Shown: positions 54,090-63,467, numbered from the stretch's first letter. The stretch is DNA of 64,000 nt from Yersinia pekkanenii (GCF_001152565.1 NZ_CQAZ01000015.1:43007-107006), one strand, 5' to 3'. Notes: a model not told the origin generated them from the sequence alone. Program-made: numbers and translations.

Positions 54090-55418
54090 ATGAGCGAAAC
54101 CTCGCAAGATATCATCATTCAAGTTGGCGCTGATCCACGGCACAGACCGGAATTCAGCGCCATTCGTGAAGAGATCAATAAGATCAATCATCCGGCACGG
54201 CCCGAAGTGAGCTGGCGCTTAATTGAATCATTGGCGCTGACCCTGTTCCGTGTCAATGGGGTGGATCTGCAAACCGCGGTGTATTACACACTGGCACGCA
54301 CCCAGATAAATGGATTGGCCGGATTTACGGAAGGCTGTGAGTTATTGGCGGGGATGGTCATCAGCCAATGGGATCAACTGTGGCCGGAACAACCGCAGGC
54401 GCGCACCGAGATATTGGAATGGTTTAATGCCAGAGTGGGTAATCAACTGCGTCAGCATGATTTTGAGCACGACGATTTACGCTTGCTGTACCGCGCAGAG
54501 CGGGCATTGCAGTTGCTCTGTGACAAACTGCAACAAGTTGAGTTAAAACGGATCCCTCGCCTGGAAAATCTACTCTATCTGATGCAGAACACGGCAAAAA
54601 GGCTTGAAGCGGCCAATGATGCAGCAAAACAGCCCCCGCCAACACCATTAAAGATGCCATCAATGGTGTATTTATCCGTCCCTGAGCCAGAGCCGGTCCG
54701 CACGGCATTTTCTGCTGCGGCGTTACAGCCGAAAGAAGAATCTCCGCCCAATGTTGAAGTCCGATTTGCGCCCCCGGTAAAAAAACATTCCCCCGCCCTG
54801 TGGGGTTTTGTGGGTGGCGTTCTTTTAAGTTTGCTGGTGGCGACCGTGGTTTACTTTATCCAGGTCAAACCGATGCAGCAGCAACTTGCGGCGCTAACCA
54901 GCCAACCAGAGGGTTCGGTGCTGTTATGGCTCACCCGCCCTGATATTGCGACTTATGCCGAGCAATTGAACCAACTGGAAAACCTCTCTCCTTTGGCCGG
55001 GCTGCGAACTGCAGATACCTCGCTGGCCATGGCCCGTCAACGTTGGCCGACCGATCCCAATCAGGTTGCTGAAAGTCAGCGCTGGACACAGTTGTTACTG
55101 GCGCGTATCGGGACGGACGCGGTAGACAGCAGCTACTTCCAGATACAGCAGCGCTTGCAGGCACTGTCAGATAAATTAATCGAACAGGAGAGGTCTCGTG
55201 GCAGCCTGACTATTTCCTATCTGAAAACAGCGGTTTACCAAATGCAAACCGAACTGAATCGAGAGATCCCCTTGGAAGAGTTATTACGGCAACTGGCCGT
55301 AGCAGCAGATAAAAATCAACCGGCATCCCCCGTACTCATTAAAAAGATAGATGACCGTTGGAACGCCTTACTCAGCCGTTATCACCAATTAATGCAGCAG
55401 ACAAGCTCTGCACGTTAA
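54090..55418 (+). CDS. vasL: T6SS VasL-like protein (ImpA domain plus membrane segment)
   Basis: 442 residues. The N-terminal ~150 residues hold the ImpA-type motif RPEFSAIREEINKINHPARPEVSWRLIESLALTLF. A central membrane segment, ALWGFVGGVLLSLLVATVVYF, sits at ~232-252. A VasL-type helical C-terminal domain (LKTAVYQMQTELNREIPLEELLRQLA) follows. Enteric T6SS carry this gene beside tssM. Its exact role is less clear than TssA's. The last 50 codons are duplicated at 63158-63307 (see repeat entry). Confidence 0.9.
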   Translation: MSETSQDIIIQVGADPRHRPEFSAIREEINKINHPARPEVSWRLIESLALTLFRVNGVDLQTAVYYTLARTQINGLAGFTEGCELLAGMVISQWDQLWPEQPQARTEILEWFNARVGNQLRQHDFEHDDLRLLYRAERALQLLCDKLQQVELKRIPRLENLLYLMQNTAKRLEAANDAAKQPPPTPLKMPSMVYLSVPEPEPVRTAFSAAALQPKEESPPNVEVRFAPPVKKHSPALWGFVGGVLLSLLVATVVYFIQVKPMQQQLAALTSQPEGSVLLWLTRPDIATYAEQLNQLENLSPLAGLRTADTSLAMARQRWPTDPNQVAESQRWTQLLLARIGTDAVDSSYFQIQQRLQALSDKLIEQERSRGSLTISYLKTAVYQMQTELNREIPLEELLRQLAVAADKNQPASPVLIKKIDDRWNALLSRYHQLMQQTSSAR

Positions 55419-55568
55419 CTCCCAGGAAGGAAATAATATGTTTGCTGATGATAAAAAAGCCAACGGGAAGGGCAGTATAAAACCCAAGAATAGAGTATCA
55501 CCCGATGCTGCCCCGACGATCAGTGGCGAACAGGTTGCGGGCATGGCGGGTGGTGTGGGTAACGTAGT
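55269..55568 (+). repeat. 300-bp direct repeat, copy 1 (vasL end to vgrG start)
   Basis: Matches 63158-63457 at an offset of 7889 bases with one mismatch seen (AACTGGCC versus AACTTGCC). Here it spans the last 50 codons of vasL and the first 44 of vgrG. It brackets the vgrG-eag-rhs-immunity module on its left. Confidence 0.97.
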
Positions 55569-57810
55569 CGGTGGCACCGCCGGCAAGCGCCTCAATCAGG
55601 CCGCCGACTTGGCTAAAACGGCTATCGATACCAAAGCCAAGATACTGGACGCGGGCGTTAAACCGATGAGTGTGGCGGCAAGTGGCGCAGGAGTAGCATT
55701 ACCGGACAGCGCAGCGGCGGCGATATCCCGTCTGGTCAAACAACCCTCCGGCCTGCAATTTACCTTAACCGCCGCCGGTTTACCGCCACAGACCTTCGCG
55801 GTGGTGGATTTCTCGTTGAACGAGATGCTCTCTTCACCATTTGTACTCAATGTCGGCCTCGCCAGTGCGGATCCGTCGGTGGATTTCGCGGCGGTACTGG
55901 ATGAAGATGCCACCCTGTTTATCTGGCGTGAAGGGGTGTTACAGCGCAGTGTGACCGGCATGGTTTCCAGCTTTGAACAGGGCGATACCGGTTTTCATCA
56001 GACCCGTTACAGCATGGTGATCCGCCCCGCACTCTGGCGAACCAGCTTGCGCCGCAACTCCCGCATTTTCCAGCAGGAATCGATTGAAAGCATTATCACT
56101 ACGCTGCTAAAAGAAAATGGCATCAATGACTTTGCCTTTGGTTTCCGCAATTCACACCTGGCGCGTGAGTTTTGTGTGCAATATCAGGAATCAGATTTTG
56201 ATTTTATCCAGCGCCTGGCCGCAGAAGAGGGGATTTTTTACTACTTCGAATTCAGCGCGGGAAAGAACACCATCGTGTACGCCGATGATGTTGGCTCGTT
56301 GCCGAAGGGCGCATCGCTCCCCTATAACCCCAATGTGGCAGCCCAGGCGCAGGAGCTGTGTATCACCACCTTCACCCGCAGTGCGCAGGTGCGCCCGGCA
56401 ATGGTGCAGTTGAAAGATTACACCTTTAAAAATCCGAATTGGTCAGCGGAATTCAGCGAACAATCGCGTGAGTTACAGAACCAGCGCCCGGATTACGAGC
56501 ATTTTGACTTCCCAGGGCGTTTCAAAGATGAACAACACGGCAAGGATTTTACCCGTTATCGTCTGGAAGCACTGCGTAATGATGCCAATATGGGGCAAGG
56601 TGAAAGTAATGATTTCACCCTTCAGCCGGGGCAATTATTCAGCTTAACCCGTCACCCACGTAGTGATCTAAACCATGCATGGCAGTTGCTCGGCATTCAG
56701 CATACCGGCAAACAGATGCAGGCGTTGGAGCAGGAGTCCGGTGATCAGGGCACGGTGTTATTTAACCAATTCAGCTTTATTCCCTCGGCTCAAACCTGGC
56801 GACCGACACCATTATCAAAACCCACAATGGATGGCCCACAGATTGCGATGGTGGTGGGGCCAGCAAGTGAAGAGATTTACTGCGATGAGTTTGGCCGTAT
56901 CCGCCTGCAATTTTTGTGGGATCGCTATGGTCAGAGTGACGATCAAAGCTCCTGCTGGATCCGCGTCACGCAGCCGTGGGCGGGTCAGGGCTGGGGCATG
57001 CTGGCCATTCCGCGTATCGGTCAGGAGGTGGTGGTTGATTTTCTGCACGGCGATCCGGATCAACCGATCGTCACCGGGCGCACCTATCATGCCAACAATA
57101 TCCCCCCAGGTTCACTGCCCGCCAGTAAAACCCAGATGGCGTTCCGCTCCAAAACCCATAAAGGCGAAGGCTATAACGAAATGCGCTTCGAGGATGCCAA
57201 GGGTAAAGAAGAACTGTCGATGCATGCTCAGAAAGACATGGATACCAAGGTTAACAACGATCGTGGAACGAATGTCGGTAACAATCATAGTGAGAATGTA
57301 GGAAATAACCAAAATCAGTCAATAGGAAATGACCAAAATCAGTCAATAGGAAATGACCAAGTTATCACTGTTGCTAATAACCAAAAGCAAATAATAGGTA
57401 ATGATCAGATTGAAGAAATAGGTAACGATCAAACATTAGAAGTAAAAAATGACCGAATGATAACCGTGGCGAATAATCATATCGAGATAGTTAAAGAAAA
57501 TCAGACAGTGGATGTTAACAAAAATCAAACTATCACGGTAAAAGAAGAACAGTCGACGACTATTAAGGGTGGACAACTGATAGATATCACTAAGTTTCGC
57601 CAGACAACCATTAAGGATAGTGATGTATTAACGGTGACAAATGATATTCAAGTTATATCTGAATCTGGCAATGTTGTTATCTCTAACGGCGGTGGCGCTT
57701 CAATCACACTATGTGTGGGTGGAGAGATAATTATTAAAGGTACCGCAATTCAGATTGAAAGCTCAGGGCAGGTTTTTGTAAAAGGCGACCCTATTCAGTT
57801 GAATGAGTAA
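55438..57810 (+). CDS. vgrG: T6SS spike VgrG (TssI) with N-terminal extension
   Basis: 790 residues. The first ~100 residues are an extension before the usual VgrG start (QPSGLQFTLTAAGLPPQTFAVVDFSLNEMLSSPFVL). Hub motifs (FCVQYQESDFDFIQRLAAEEGIFYYFE) and the OB-fold DEFGRIRLQFLWDRYGQSDDQSSCWIRVTQPWAGQGWGM follow, then AFRSKTHKGEGYNEMRFEDAKGKEELSMHAQKDM. The end is a needle rich in Asn, Gln and Gly. It holds an exact tandem repeat at 57301-57348, two copies of an eight-residue unit GN(N/D)QNQSI. It carries no catalytic domain, so the Rhs protein is its likely cargo. The stop overlaps the next ORF. Confidence 0.96.
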   Translation: MFADDKKANGKGSIKPKNRVSPDAAPTISGEQVAGMAGGVGNVVGGTAGKRLNQAADLAKTAIDTKAKILDAGVKPMSVAASGAGVALPDSAAAAISRLVKQPSGLQFTLTAAGLPPQTFAVVDFSLNEMLSSPFVLNVGLASADPSVDFAAVLDEDATLFIWREGVLQRSVTGMVSSFEQGDTGFHQTRYSMVIRPALWRTSLRRNSRIFQQESIESIITTLLKENGINDFAFGFRNSHLAREFCVQYQESDFDFIQRLAAEEGIFYYFEFSAGKNTIVYADDVGSLPKGASLPYNPNVAAQAQELCITTFTRSAQVRPAMVQLKDYTFKNPNWSAEFSEQSRELQNQRPDYEHFDFPGRFKDEQHGKDFTRYRLEALRNDANMGQGESNDFTLQPGQLFSLTRHPRSDLNHAWQLLGIQHTGKQMQALEQESGDQGTVLFNQFSFIPSAQTWRPTPLSKPTMDGPQIAMVVGPASEEIYCDEFGRIRLQFLWDRYGQSDDQSSCWIRVTQPWAGQGWGMLAIPRIGQEVVVDFLHGDPDQPIVTGRTYHANNIPPGSLPASKTQMAFRSKTHKGEGYNEMRFEDAKGKEELSMHAQKDMDTKVNNDRGTNVGNNHSENVGNNQNQSIGNDQNQSIGNDQVITVANNQKQIIGNDQIEEIGNDQTLEVKNDRMITVANNHIEIVKENQTVDVNKNQTITVKEEQSTTIKGGQLIDITKFRQTTIKDSDVLTVTNDIQVISESGNVVISNGGGASITLCVGGEIIIKGTAIQIESSGQVFVKGDPIQLNE

Positions 57811-57826
57811 TTTACAGGATTATATT

Positions 57827-58246
57827 ATGCAGAAATATGCTATTCAGGAAGGTTTTTTTGATATACCAGAAGATTTCGTCGACAGAACAATAAATTCTTT
57901 TATTTTAGGTGACGCGAATAATAGTCAGTTTAATTTCAGCATTTCTCGTGATGTGCCGTTCCCAAATGAACAGATAAGTTCTTATGTAGATCGACAGTTG
58001 GGTATCTTAAAGAAAAATATTAAGGGGTATAAATTGCTTCAACAACGTCCATGTAAGTTGGGGCAAAAAAATGAAGGTTTTGAAATATATGGAACATGGA
58101 AGGAAGGGAAACAAACGATTTATCAACGCCAGGCCGCTTTTTTTATATCAGAGAAAAATATAATTATATTTAGTGCGACCTCGGGGAAGATTTTTAATGA
58201 ACAGTCAGATAAATATTGGCAGGACTGGTTAACCAGTTTTCGTTAA
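57827..58246 (+). CDS. eagR: Eag-type Rhs chaperone (DcrB/DUF1795)
   Basis: About 139 residues from the ATG at 57827 (AGGA nine bases before); the ATG at 57803 overlaps the vgrG stop and is less favoured. The start, QKYAIQEGFFDIPEDFVDRTINSF, is typical of Eag chaperones. These bind the membrane segments of PAAR-Rhs effectors and guide them to VgrG. The neighbouring rhs gene carries the matching prePAAR motif. The remainder has FNFSISRDVPFPNEQISSYVDRQ and an ending ... SDKYWQDWL. Confidence 0.88.
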   Translation: MQKYAIQEGFFDIPEDFVDRTINSFILGDANNSQFNFSISRDVPFPNEQISSYVDRQLGILKKNIKGYKLLQQRPCKLGQKNEGFEIYGTWKEGKQTIYQRQAAFFISEKNIIIFSATSGKIFNEQSDKYWQDWLTSFR

Positions 58247-58252
58247 ATCCCC

Positions 58253-58373
58253 ACATATATCCCAGATAATTCGGGGTAGGAGGCGGCGACGCCGCAAGTC
58301 CCCGTTCGCTCACCCAGGTAAGTAAATGGGGGAGCGAGGGAAACCAGCACACCTGCTATCTGAAATATGATGG
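58253..58373. repeat. intergenic palindromic repeat (YPAL-like)
   Basis: Between the chaperone and rhs genes. The left part CAGATAATTCGGGGTAGGAG with GGCGGC, the middle CGTTCGCTCACCC, and the right part GGTAAGTAA, then GGGGGAGCG and CAGATA on the other arm give an imperfect palindrome. It resembles palindromic repeats widespread between genes of Yersinia and related bacteria (TTGCAG-GGCGGC-...-GAGCGAACG). It may affect mRNA ends. Confidence 0.55.
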
Positions 58374-58413
58374 AAAGGAGTGAACATAATGGAAAATAGA
58401 CCGGGAGTATGCC

Positions 58414-61400
58414 ATGGCCGAAGCCGCAGCAAGAGCAGGAGATAATATCCACCACACCAGTGCTCTGGCTGGATTTATTGTGGGTACAATTATTGGCGTA
58501 GCCCTGATTGCTGCCGTGGCTTTTGCCACCTTTACGTGTGGATTTGGTGCGGCGCTGGTTGCGGGTCTGTTAGCTGGGGGGGCTGCTAGTGGCATCCGCT
58601 CTTTATCAGAATCCATCGGGAGTAAATGCAAATCGACAACCGGGAAAATACGGGCTTCTGGCTGCTCGAATAATGTTCTGATTAATGGCCGACTGGCCGC
58701 CAGGGCGGTAGTTTCTAGCGCTGAATGTGCAAAAGATATGCCGATGGCCCCGATTGCGGAAGGATCTTCAAATGTTTTTATCAATCAAAATGCTGCTGCA
58801 CGTAAGGATGACAAAATACAATGTGGAGCAACCATAAGTGAAGGCTCAGATAATGTTTTGATTGGTGGCGGCAAAGTCCAGTATCTTCCGGTGAAAGATG
58901 AAGTGCCTGACTGGGTAAGAAAGGCTTCCGATATATTGTTCACCGTAGCAGGTATCGCCGGAGGGGCGGCGGGTGCCTTTAAACAAGTCGGGGGAGTGTT
59001 AAACAAATGTGCCCTCAAATTTGTCGGCACATTTGTTGCGGGAGAAATTGCGGGTGGCTATATCACTGATAAAGCCATGCAAGCGATTGGTGGGCTGTTT
59101 GGTAACCCGGTAGACATTACCAACGGTCAGAAAATTTTATTTGATGAGCATGAGTTGGATTTTGTCATATCAGCAAGGTTGCCCATTTTTTGGCAGCGTT
59201 ATTATTCCAGTGAGTTGGATGAGGGTATTCTGGGTAAAGGCTGGCGTCTGGGTTTTGAGGTTTCATTATCAAAGACGAAGAATGAAATTATCTATTGTGG
59301 CAGAACCGGGCAAAAGACCTTTTTTCCTCATCTGGCTATAGGGGAATATTCATACTCAGCGGAATCACAACTTTATTTTTATCGCATGATAAATGGCCGC
59401 CATGTGATACGCACATTAGATGATATTTATAGCGTATTCCCTGATTTTGAAGATAATAAAATTGTTTATCTTGAACATATTGAAGATATAGATCATAACT
59501 TTATCCGTTTCCATTATAATGAAAATAACCCGCAGCAATTGGTTGGCGTCAGTGATAGCCAGAATAATTATTTAATTTGCCATTGGCACCCAAATTTGGC
59601 ACGTTTACTGTCTGTCGAACAATTGGTCGACGGTAAAAAAGAGACAGTTATTCGTTACTCTTATGACGAGAACGGTAATTTATTAGCAGTTTATAATAAA
59701 AGTGGCATAAGGACACGTCGCTTTGTTTATGATCAAAACCATTTAATGGTAGAACACACCAATATATTCGGGATGCAGTGCTTTTATCGTTGGCAGCAGG
59801 TTGATAAAGATAAATGGTGTGTTGTTGAAAGCCACAATAGCGAAGGTGAACGGGCCAGATATACCTATGATTTTAATCATGGTCAGACTTCTGTTATTGA
59901 TGAAAGAGACCTGAAAGCAACCTGGAAGTTTGATGAGCAACAACAGGTTGTCTGTTTCGAGGATTTCAATCAAGATATTTACAATATTGAATATAATCCA
60001 CAAGGGATGCCGGTATTATTTCATTTGCCCGGCGATCGTTACATCAAGTTGGCACGCGATGGATTAAATCGTATCGTTGAAGAAATTGATCCATTGGGGC
60101 GAACTACCCGCACAGATTATTATCTCAATACATTAAATGTCATCCGGAAAACTTTTCCTGATAGCAGTGTCTGGCAGGCCAAATATGATGAGAAAGGACA
60201 CCTGCTGGTTGCTAACGATCCATTAGGTTATAAAACATCCTATTGCTATGATGAACAGGGGCTACCGGTTCAGATTATTGATGCGAACGGAGGGACGAAA
60301 AGCCTGATATGGAACGATACGGCACAATTACAGCAGTATACCGACTGTTCAGGTAAAGCTGTTTATTACACGTGGAATAAGCATGGCAATCTGGTTAGCT
60401 CCGGCAATATGCTTGGCGAAATTACGCACTTTCTTTACAACGCTCAGAATGAATTACAGGCCATTAAATATCCTGATAATACCCAAGAACATTTCAGTTA
60501 TTACCCGACGGGATTATTAAAATATCACCAGGATACGGCTGGCCGAAGACGTGAATGGTGTTATAACCGCCGAGGGCAGTCGCTGCAATATACCGACAAA
60601 CTGAACCGAAAATTGCATTACTACTATGATGCCAAGGGCAATTTGAAACGCTTGTTGAATGCGAATGGAGGAGAGTACCGGTTTAGTTATGATGTAAGTG
60701 GCCGTCTGGCGGAAGAGCTACGTCCTGATAAGACGCGTTGTTTATTCCACTATGATGCCGCCGGACTTCCTGCTCGTTTGGGGTGGTTGGGGGCTGAACA
60801 TTCGGAGAAACTGCCACAGTACCGGCAAAAGGATTATCAATATGATAAGGGTGGGCGTCTGGTCAGACACTGTACTGCGATGGCATCGTGCTTTTATGAC
60901 TATGATGCTGCCGATCGGTTAGTGCAACTTGAACGTAAACCGACACCACAGGGAACAGATAATGGCATTTTGGACAATCTGCTAAGGTTCCACTGGGATA
61001 AGAACGGCCGTCTGCTGGAAGAACATCAGGATGGCGAGGTGATAAGTTATCAGTGGAATCCGTTGGGGGAGCTGACTGATTTACATCTTCCAGATAATAA
61101 TTCGCTGCACTGGCTAAGTTATGGTTCAGGGCATATTAGTGCCATCCGTTTCAATCAACGGGTAGTGACCGAGTTTGAAAGGGATGATTTACATCGTGAG
61201 ATCCTGCGTACCCAGGGGGCTTTAACACAACGACAGGGGTACGACTTACGGGGTCGGCGCAGCTGGCAAAGCGCTTATACTGAGGACATAGTAGATAAAA
61301 CGGTGGCTAAGCCACAGCAAGGAAAGCTATGGCGAACCTTTCATTTTGACAACGCGGGTGACCTGACGCAAACGGATGATGCATTCCGGGGCGTTCAGCG

Positions 61401-62547
61401 TTATCTCTACGATGCGGAAAGTCGCTTGCTGGATTATGAAGCCCCTAAGCCGGAGGGCGGTCGAGAGCAATTCAGCTACGATGATGCTGATAATATTTAT
61501 GCCTTACCGGATGTAGAGTGGAACAATATTCACAATGGTAAGCCTGATGGCTTCAGAACAAACCGCGTGCCCTTCTGGAAGGGGACTGGTTTTAGGTATG
61601 ACGGTTTTGGCAACCTGATCGAGCGGACGCAAGGCAGCCAGACGCAATATTTTGCCTATGATGATGAGCACAGGATGATTAAAGCCTGGGGAGACGGGCC
61701 GAATGGCCGCTATCAGGCGGATTATCGGTACGATGCTTTGGGCCGGCGCACGGAGAAGAGCATCACTTATCAGGATAAGTCAGCAGCGGTGGTGACCGGT
61801 TTTCGTTGGCAGGGACTGCGGCTGATACAAGAAGTCAGTGCGGAACATACACGTAGTTATGTGTATGATCCCAATGAAAGCTATACACCTCTGGCCCGCA
61901 TCACACAGCAGGAAGACCAGTTGGAGATTGATTATTTCCATGTGGACTTGAATGGCACCCCACTGGAGCTGACCAATAGCGCCGGTGATATCATTTGGTG
62001 CGGTAAGTATTACGCTTGGGGCAAACTACAACCGCAAGTACATCTGAAAGAAGAAATACCGGGGCTGCCATACCAACCCCTGCGTTATCCCGGGCAATAT
62101 TACGATAATGAGACAGGTTTACATTATAATACTTTTAGATACTATGATCCGGAGATAGGGCGCTTTACCACTCAGGACCCGATAGGGCTAGAAGGGGGGA
62201 TGAATCTTTATGCGTATGCTCCAAACCCTCTTACTTGGATCGATCCGCTTGGACTATCAGACAATCCGCTTGTGGGTCTTGATCTTGTGAATATGACGAA
62301 AAAGCAGATCAGTGAGATTTTATCAAATGCTGATAATATTTCATGGAAGGGAGGATCTCCTGATGGAAGGTTTGCACAGTGGAAATTCACGGATACAGGC
62401 ACGACGGCAGTCAGACTAGATCCGCCTGATAAAGTTACATTATATGATCATGCCCATCTATATGATAAGGCAGGTAATTCATTAGATATTAATGGCAATG
62501 TTGTTGACTCAAACTTACCTGCAGCCCACAATAATACAGGTTGCTAG
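58414..62547 (+). CDS. PAAR-Rhs T6SS effector with C-terminal toxin
   Basis: 1377 residues. The ATG at 58414 has GGGAG before it. A prePAAR motif AARAGDNIHH (5-14) leads into a membrane segment (SALAGFIVGTIIGVALIAAVAF), the type guided by Eag. PAAR-like repeats follow to ~170, with GSSNVFINQNAAARKDD and SDNVLIGGG. Residues ~225-1250 are YD/Rhs repeats forming the cage. The core ends at RFTTQDPIGLEGGMNLYAYAPNP then DPLGLS (1277-1282), the self-cleavage site. The ~95-residue tail after it holds SWKGGSPDGRFAQWKF and DHAHLYDKAGNSLDINGN. I do not recognise this toxin; Asp, Arg and His residues suit a nuclease-like enzyme (guess). Confidence 0.95.
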   Translation: MAEAAARAGDNIHHTSALAGFIVGTIIGVALIAAVAFATFTCGFGAALVAGLLAGGAASGIRSLSESIGSKCKSTTGKIRASGCSNNVLINGRLAARAVVSSAECAKDMPMAPIAEGSSNVFINQNAAARKDDKIQCGATISEGSDNVLIGGGKVQYLPVKDEVPDWVRKASDILFTVAGIAGGAAGAFKQVGGVLNKCALKFVGTFVAGEIAGGYITDKAMQAIGGLFGNPVDITNGQKILFDEHELDFVISARLPIFWQRYYSSELDEGILGKGWRLGFEVSLSKTKNEIIYCGRTGQKTFFPHLAIGEYSYSAESQLYFYRMINGRHVIRTLDDIYSVFPDFEDNKIVYLEHIEDIDHNFIRFHYNENNPQQLVGVSDSQNNYLICHWHPNLARLLSVEQLVDGKKETVIRYSYDENGNLLAVYNKSGIRTRRFVYDQNHLMVEHTNIFGMQCFYRWQQVDKDKWCVVESHNSEGERARYTYDFNHGQTSVIDERDLKATWKFDEQQQVVCFEDFNQDIYNIEYNPQGMPVLFHLPGDRYIKLARDGLNRIVEEIDPLGRTTRTDYYLNTLNVIRKTFPDSSVWQAKYDEKGHLLVANDPLGYKTSYCYDEQGLPVQIIDANGGTKSLIWNDTAQLQQYTDCSGKAVYYTWNKHGNLVSSGNMLGEITHFLYNAQNELQAIKYPDNTQEHFSYYPTGLLKYHQDTAGRRREWCYNRRGQSLQYTDKLNRKLHYYYDAKGNLKRLLNANGGEYRFSYDVSGRLAEELRPDKTRCLFHYDAAGLPARLGWLGAEHSEKLPQYRQKDYQYDKGGRLVRHCTAMASCFYDYDAADRLVQLERKPTPQGTDNGILDNLLRFHWDKNGRLLEEHQDGEVISYQWNPLGELTDLHLPDNNSLHWLSYGSGHISAIRFNQRVVTEFERDDLHREILRTQGALTQRQGYDLRGRRSWQSAYTEDIVDKTVAKPQQGKLWRTFHFDNAGDLTQTDDAFRGVQRYLYDAESRLLDYEAPKPEGGREQFSYDDADNIYALPDVEWNNIHNGKPDGFRTNRVPFWKGTGFRYDGFGNLIERTQGSQTQYFAYDDEHRMIKAWGDGPNGRYQADYRYDALGRRTEKSITYQDKSAAVVTGFRWQGLRLIQEVSAEHTRSYVYDPNESYTPLARITQQEDQLEIDYFHVDLNGTPLELTNSAGDIIWCGKYYAWGKLQPQVHLKEEIPGLPYQPLRYPGQYYDNETGLHYNTFRYYDPEIGRFTTQDPIGLEGGMNLYAYAPNPLTWIDPLGLSDNPLVGLDLVNMTKKQISEILSNADNISWKGGSPDGRFAQWKFTDTGTTAVRLDPPDKVTLYDHAHLYDKAGNSLDINGNVVDSNLPAAHNNTGC

Positions 62548-62553
62548 AAAATT

Positions 62554-62913
62554 ATGCATATACAAAATATAGAGACCGCAGATTGTAATATTTTGAGAAC
62601 GGAAATATATCCTGACGAAGTTGAGATATATTTTGAATCAGTTTACGATCTAGAGAAAAAACTGCACGTTAATAATATTTGCTTAGTGATTAAGAACTGG
62701 TCTCACTTTGAAGTAAAGGTCTATGTCTCAAATGGAATAGACGATATATATGAGGAAAGAAAATTATCCGGAAATGAATTGGAGTTCTTTGAATATATTC
62801 AAACCATATCTAATGATGGAAATGAAATGATATTGCAAGGATATAGCAAAAATTCTGGAAGTTGGTTGGAGTATCATTTTATAAATAGTAAGATTTACTT
62901 AAAAGAGATCTAA
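62554..62913 (+). CDS. candidate immunity protein for the Rhs toxin
   Basis: 119 residues, starting seven bases after the rhs stop. It is acidic and predicted mixed alpha/beta, with no signal peptide, in line with a cytoplasmic inhibitor. AT-rich like the toxin tail. I do not recognise the family (EIYPDEVEIYFESVYDLEKK, NNICLVIKNWSHFEVKVYVS). Position is the main evidence. A strong terminator follows about 50 bases later, closing the module. Confidence 0.75.
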   Translation: MHIQNIETADCNILRTEIYPDEVEIYFESVYDLEKKLHVNNICLVIKNWSHFEVKVYVSNGIDDIYEERKLSGNELEFFEYIQTISNDGNEMILQGYSKNSGSWLEYHFINSKIYLKEI

Positions 62914-62962
62914 AAAACACTAGCAGGAATGAGTAGATATACCAAATTGAGATAGAGCTAAC

Positions 62963-63000
62963 AGCCGGGAAGGTCTTTACTGGATCTTTCCGGCTTTTTA
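62963..63000 (+). terminator. Rho-independent terminator after immunity gene
   Basis: AGCCGGGAAGGT and ATCTTTCCGGCT form a stem, with a TTTTT run at 62995-62999. It ends the vgrG-rhs-immunity transcript and also lies just beyond the stop of the minus-strand symE remnant. Confidence 0.85.
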
Positions 63001-63006
63001 TTGCTG

Positions 63007-63141
63007 TTATACCAACATGTTACCCTGCTGCACCTGAATCACCACCTGACCGGGCATTACGCTGATCGTCAGCGGTTGCCCCGTCAGGCCGCATTGCGTC
63101 AGCCAGTCCCCCGCCATATACAGCTCGCCGTTATCCCGTAT
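63007..63141 (-). pseudogene. symE-like remnant
   Basis: On the minus strand the frame ending at 63007 reads IRDNGELYMAGDWLTQCGLT, then GQPLTISVMPGQVVIQVQQG. This is the SymE-type beta-barrel motif (GxWLxxxGF-xGxPVxVxV-xGxLVI). A stop at 63142-63144 interrupts the frame, and the 5' part is missing, replaced by the 300-bp repeat. SymE relatives often lie beside rhs genes. It is a broken copy. Confidence 0.7.
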
Positions 63142-63157
63142 TTAGTCCGCGTCGGTA

Positions 63158-63457
63158 CCCTTGGAAGAGTTATTACGGCAACTTGCCGTAGCAGCAGATA
63201 AAAATCAACCGGCATCCCCCGTACTCATTAAAAAGATAGATGACCGTTGGAACGCCTTACTCAGCCGTTATCACCAATTAATGCAGCAGACAAGCTCTGC
63301 ACGTTAACTCCCAGGAAGGAAATAATATGTTTGCTGATGATAAAAAAGCCAACGGGAAGGGCAGTATAAAACCCAAGAATAGAGTATCACCCGATGCTGC
63401 CCCGACGATCAGTGGCGAACAGGTTGCGGGCATGGCGGGTGGTGTGGGTAACGTAGT
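63158..63457 (+). repeat. 300-bp direct repeat, copy 2
   Basis: Copy of 55269-55568 with one mismatch seen. It contains the end of vasL and the first codons of vgrG but breaks at 63457, where unrelated sequence begins (TCGATTTTGATAT). The two copies flank the vgrG-eag-rhs-immunity unit. Confidence 0.97.
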
Positions 63458-63467
63458 TCGATTTTGA
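63327..63467 (+). pseudogene. vgrG fragment (first 44 codons)
   Basis: Carries the same ribosome site (AGGAAGG) and start as vgrG, then the extension through GGVGNVV, and stops soon after in RF and TGA at 63465-63467. Everything after residue 44 is lost. It is a remnant produced by the duplication and deletion. Confidence 0.9.

Noticed and set aside
62242..62547. Rhs toxin tail as polymorphic toxin type 24
   Set aside because: A loose likeness in Asp/Gly/His spacing was seen, but the conserved blocks of that family as I remember them do not line up; left unassigned.
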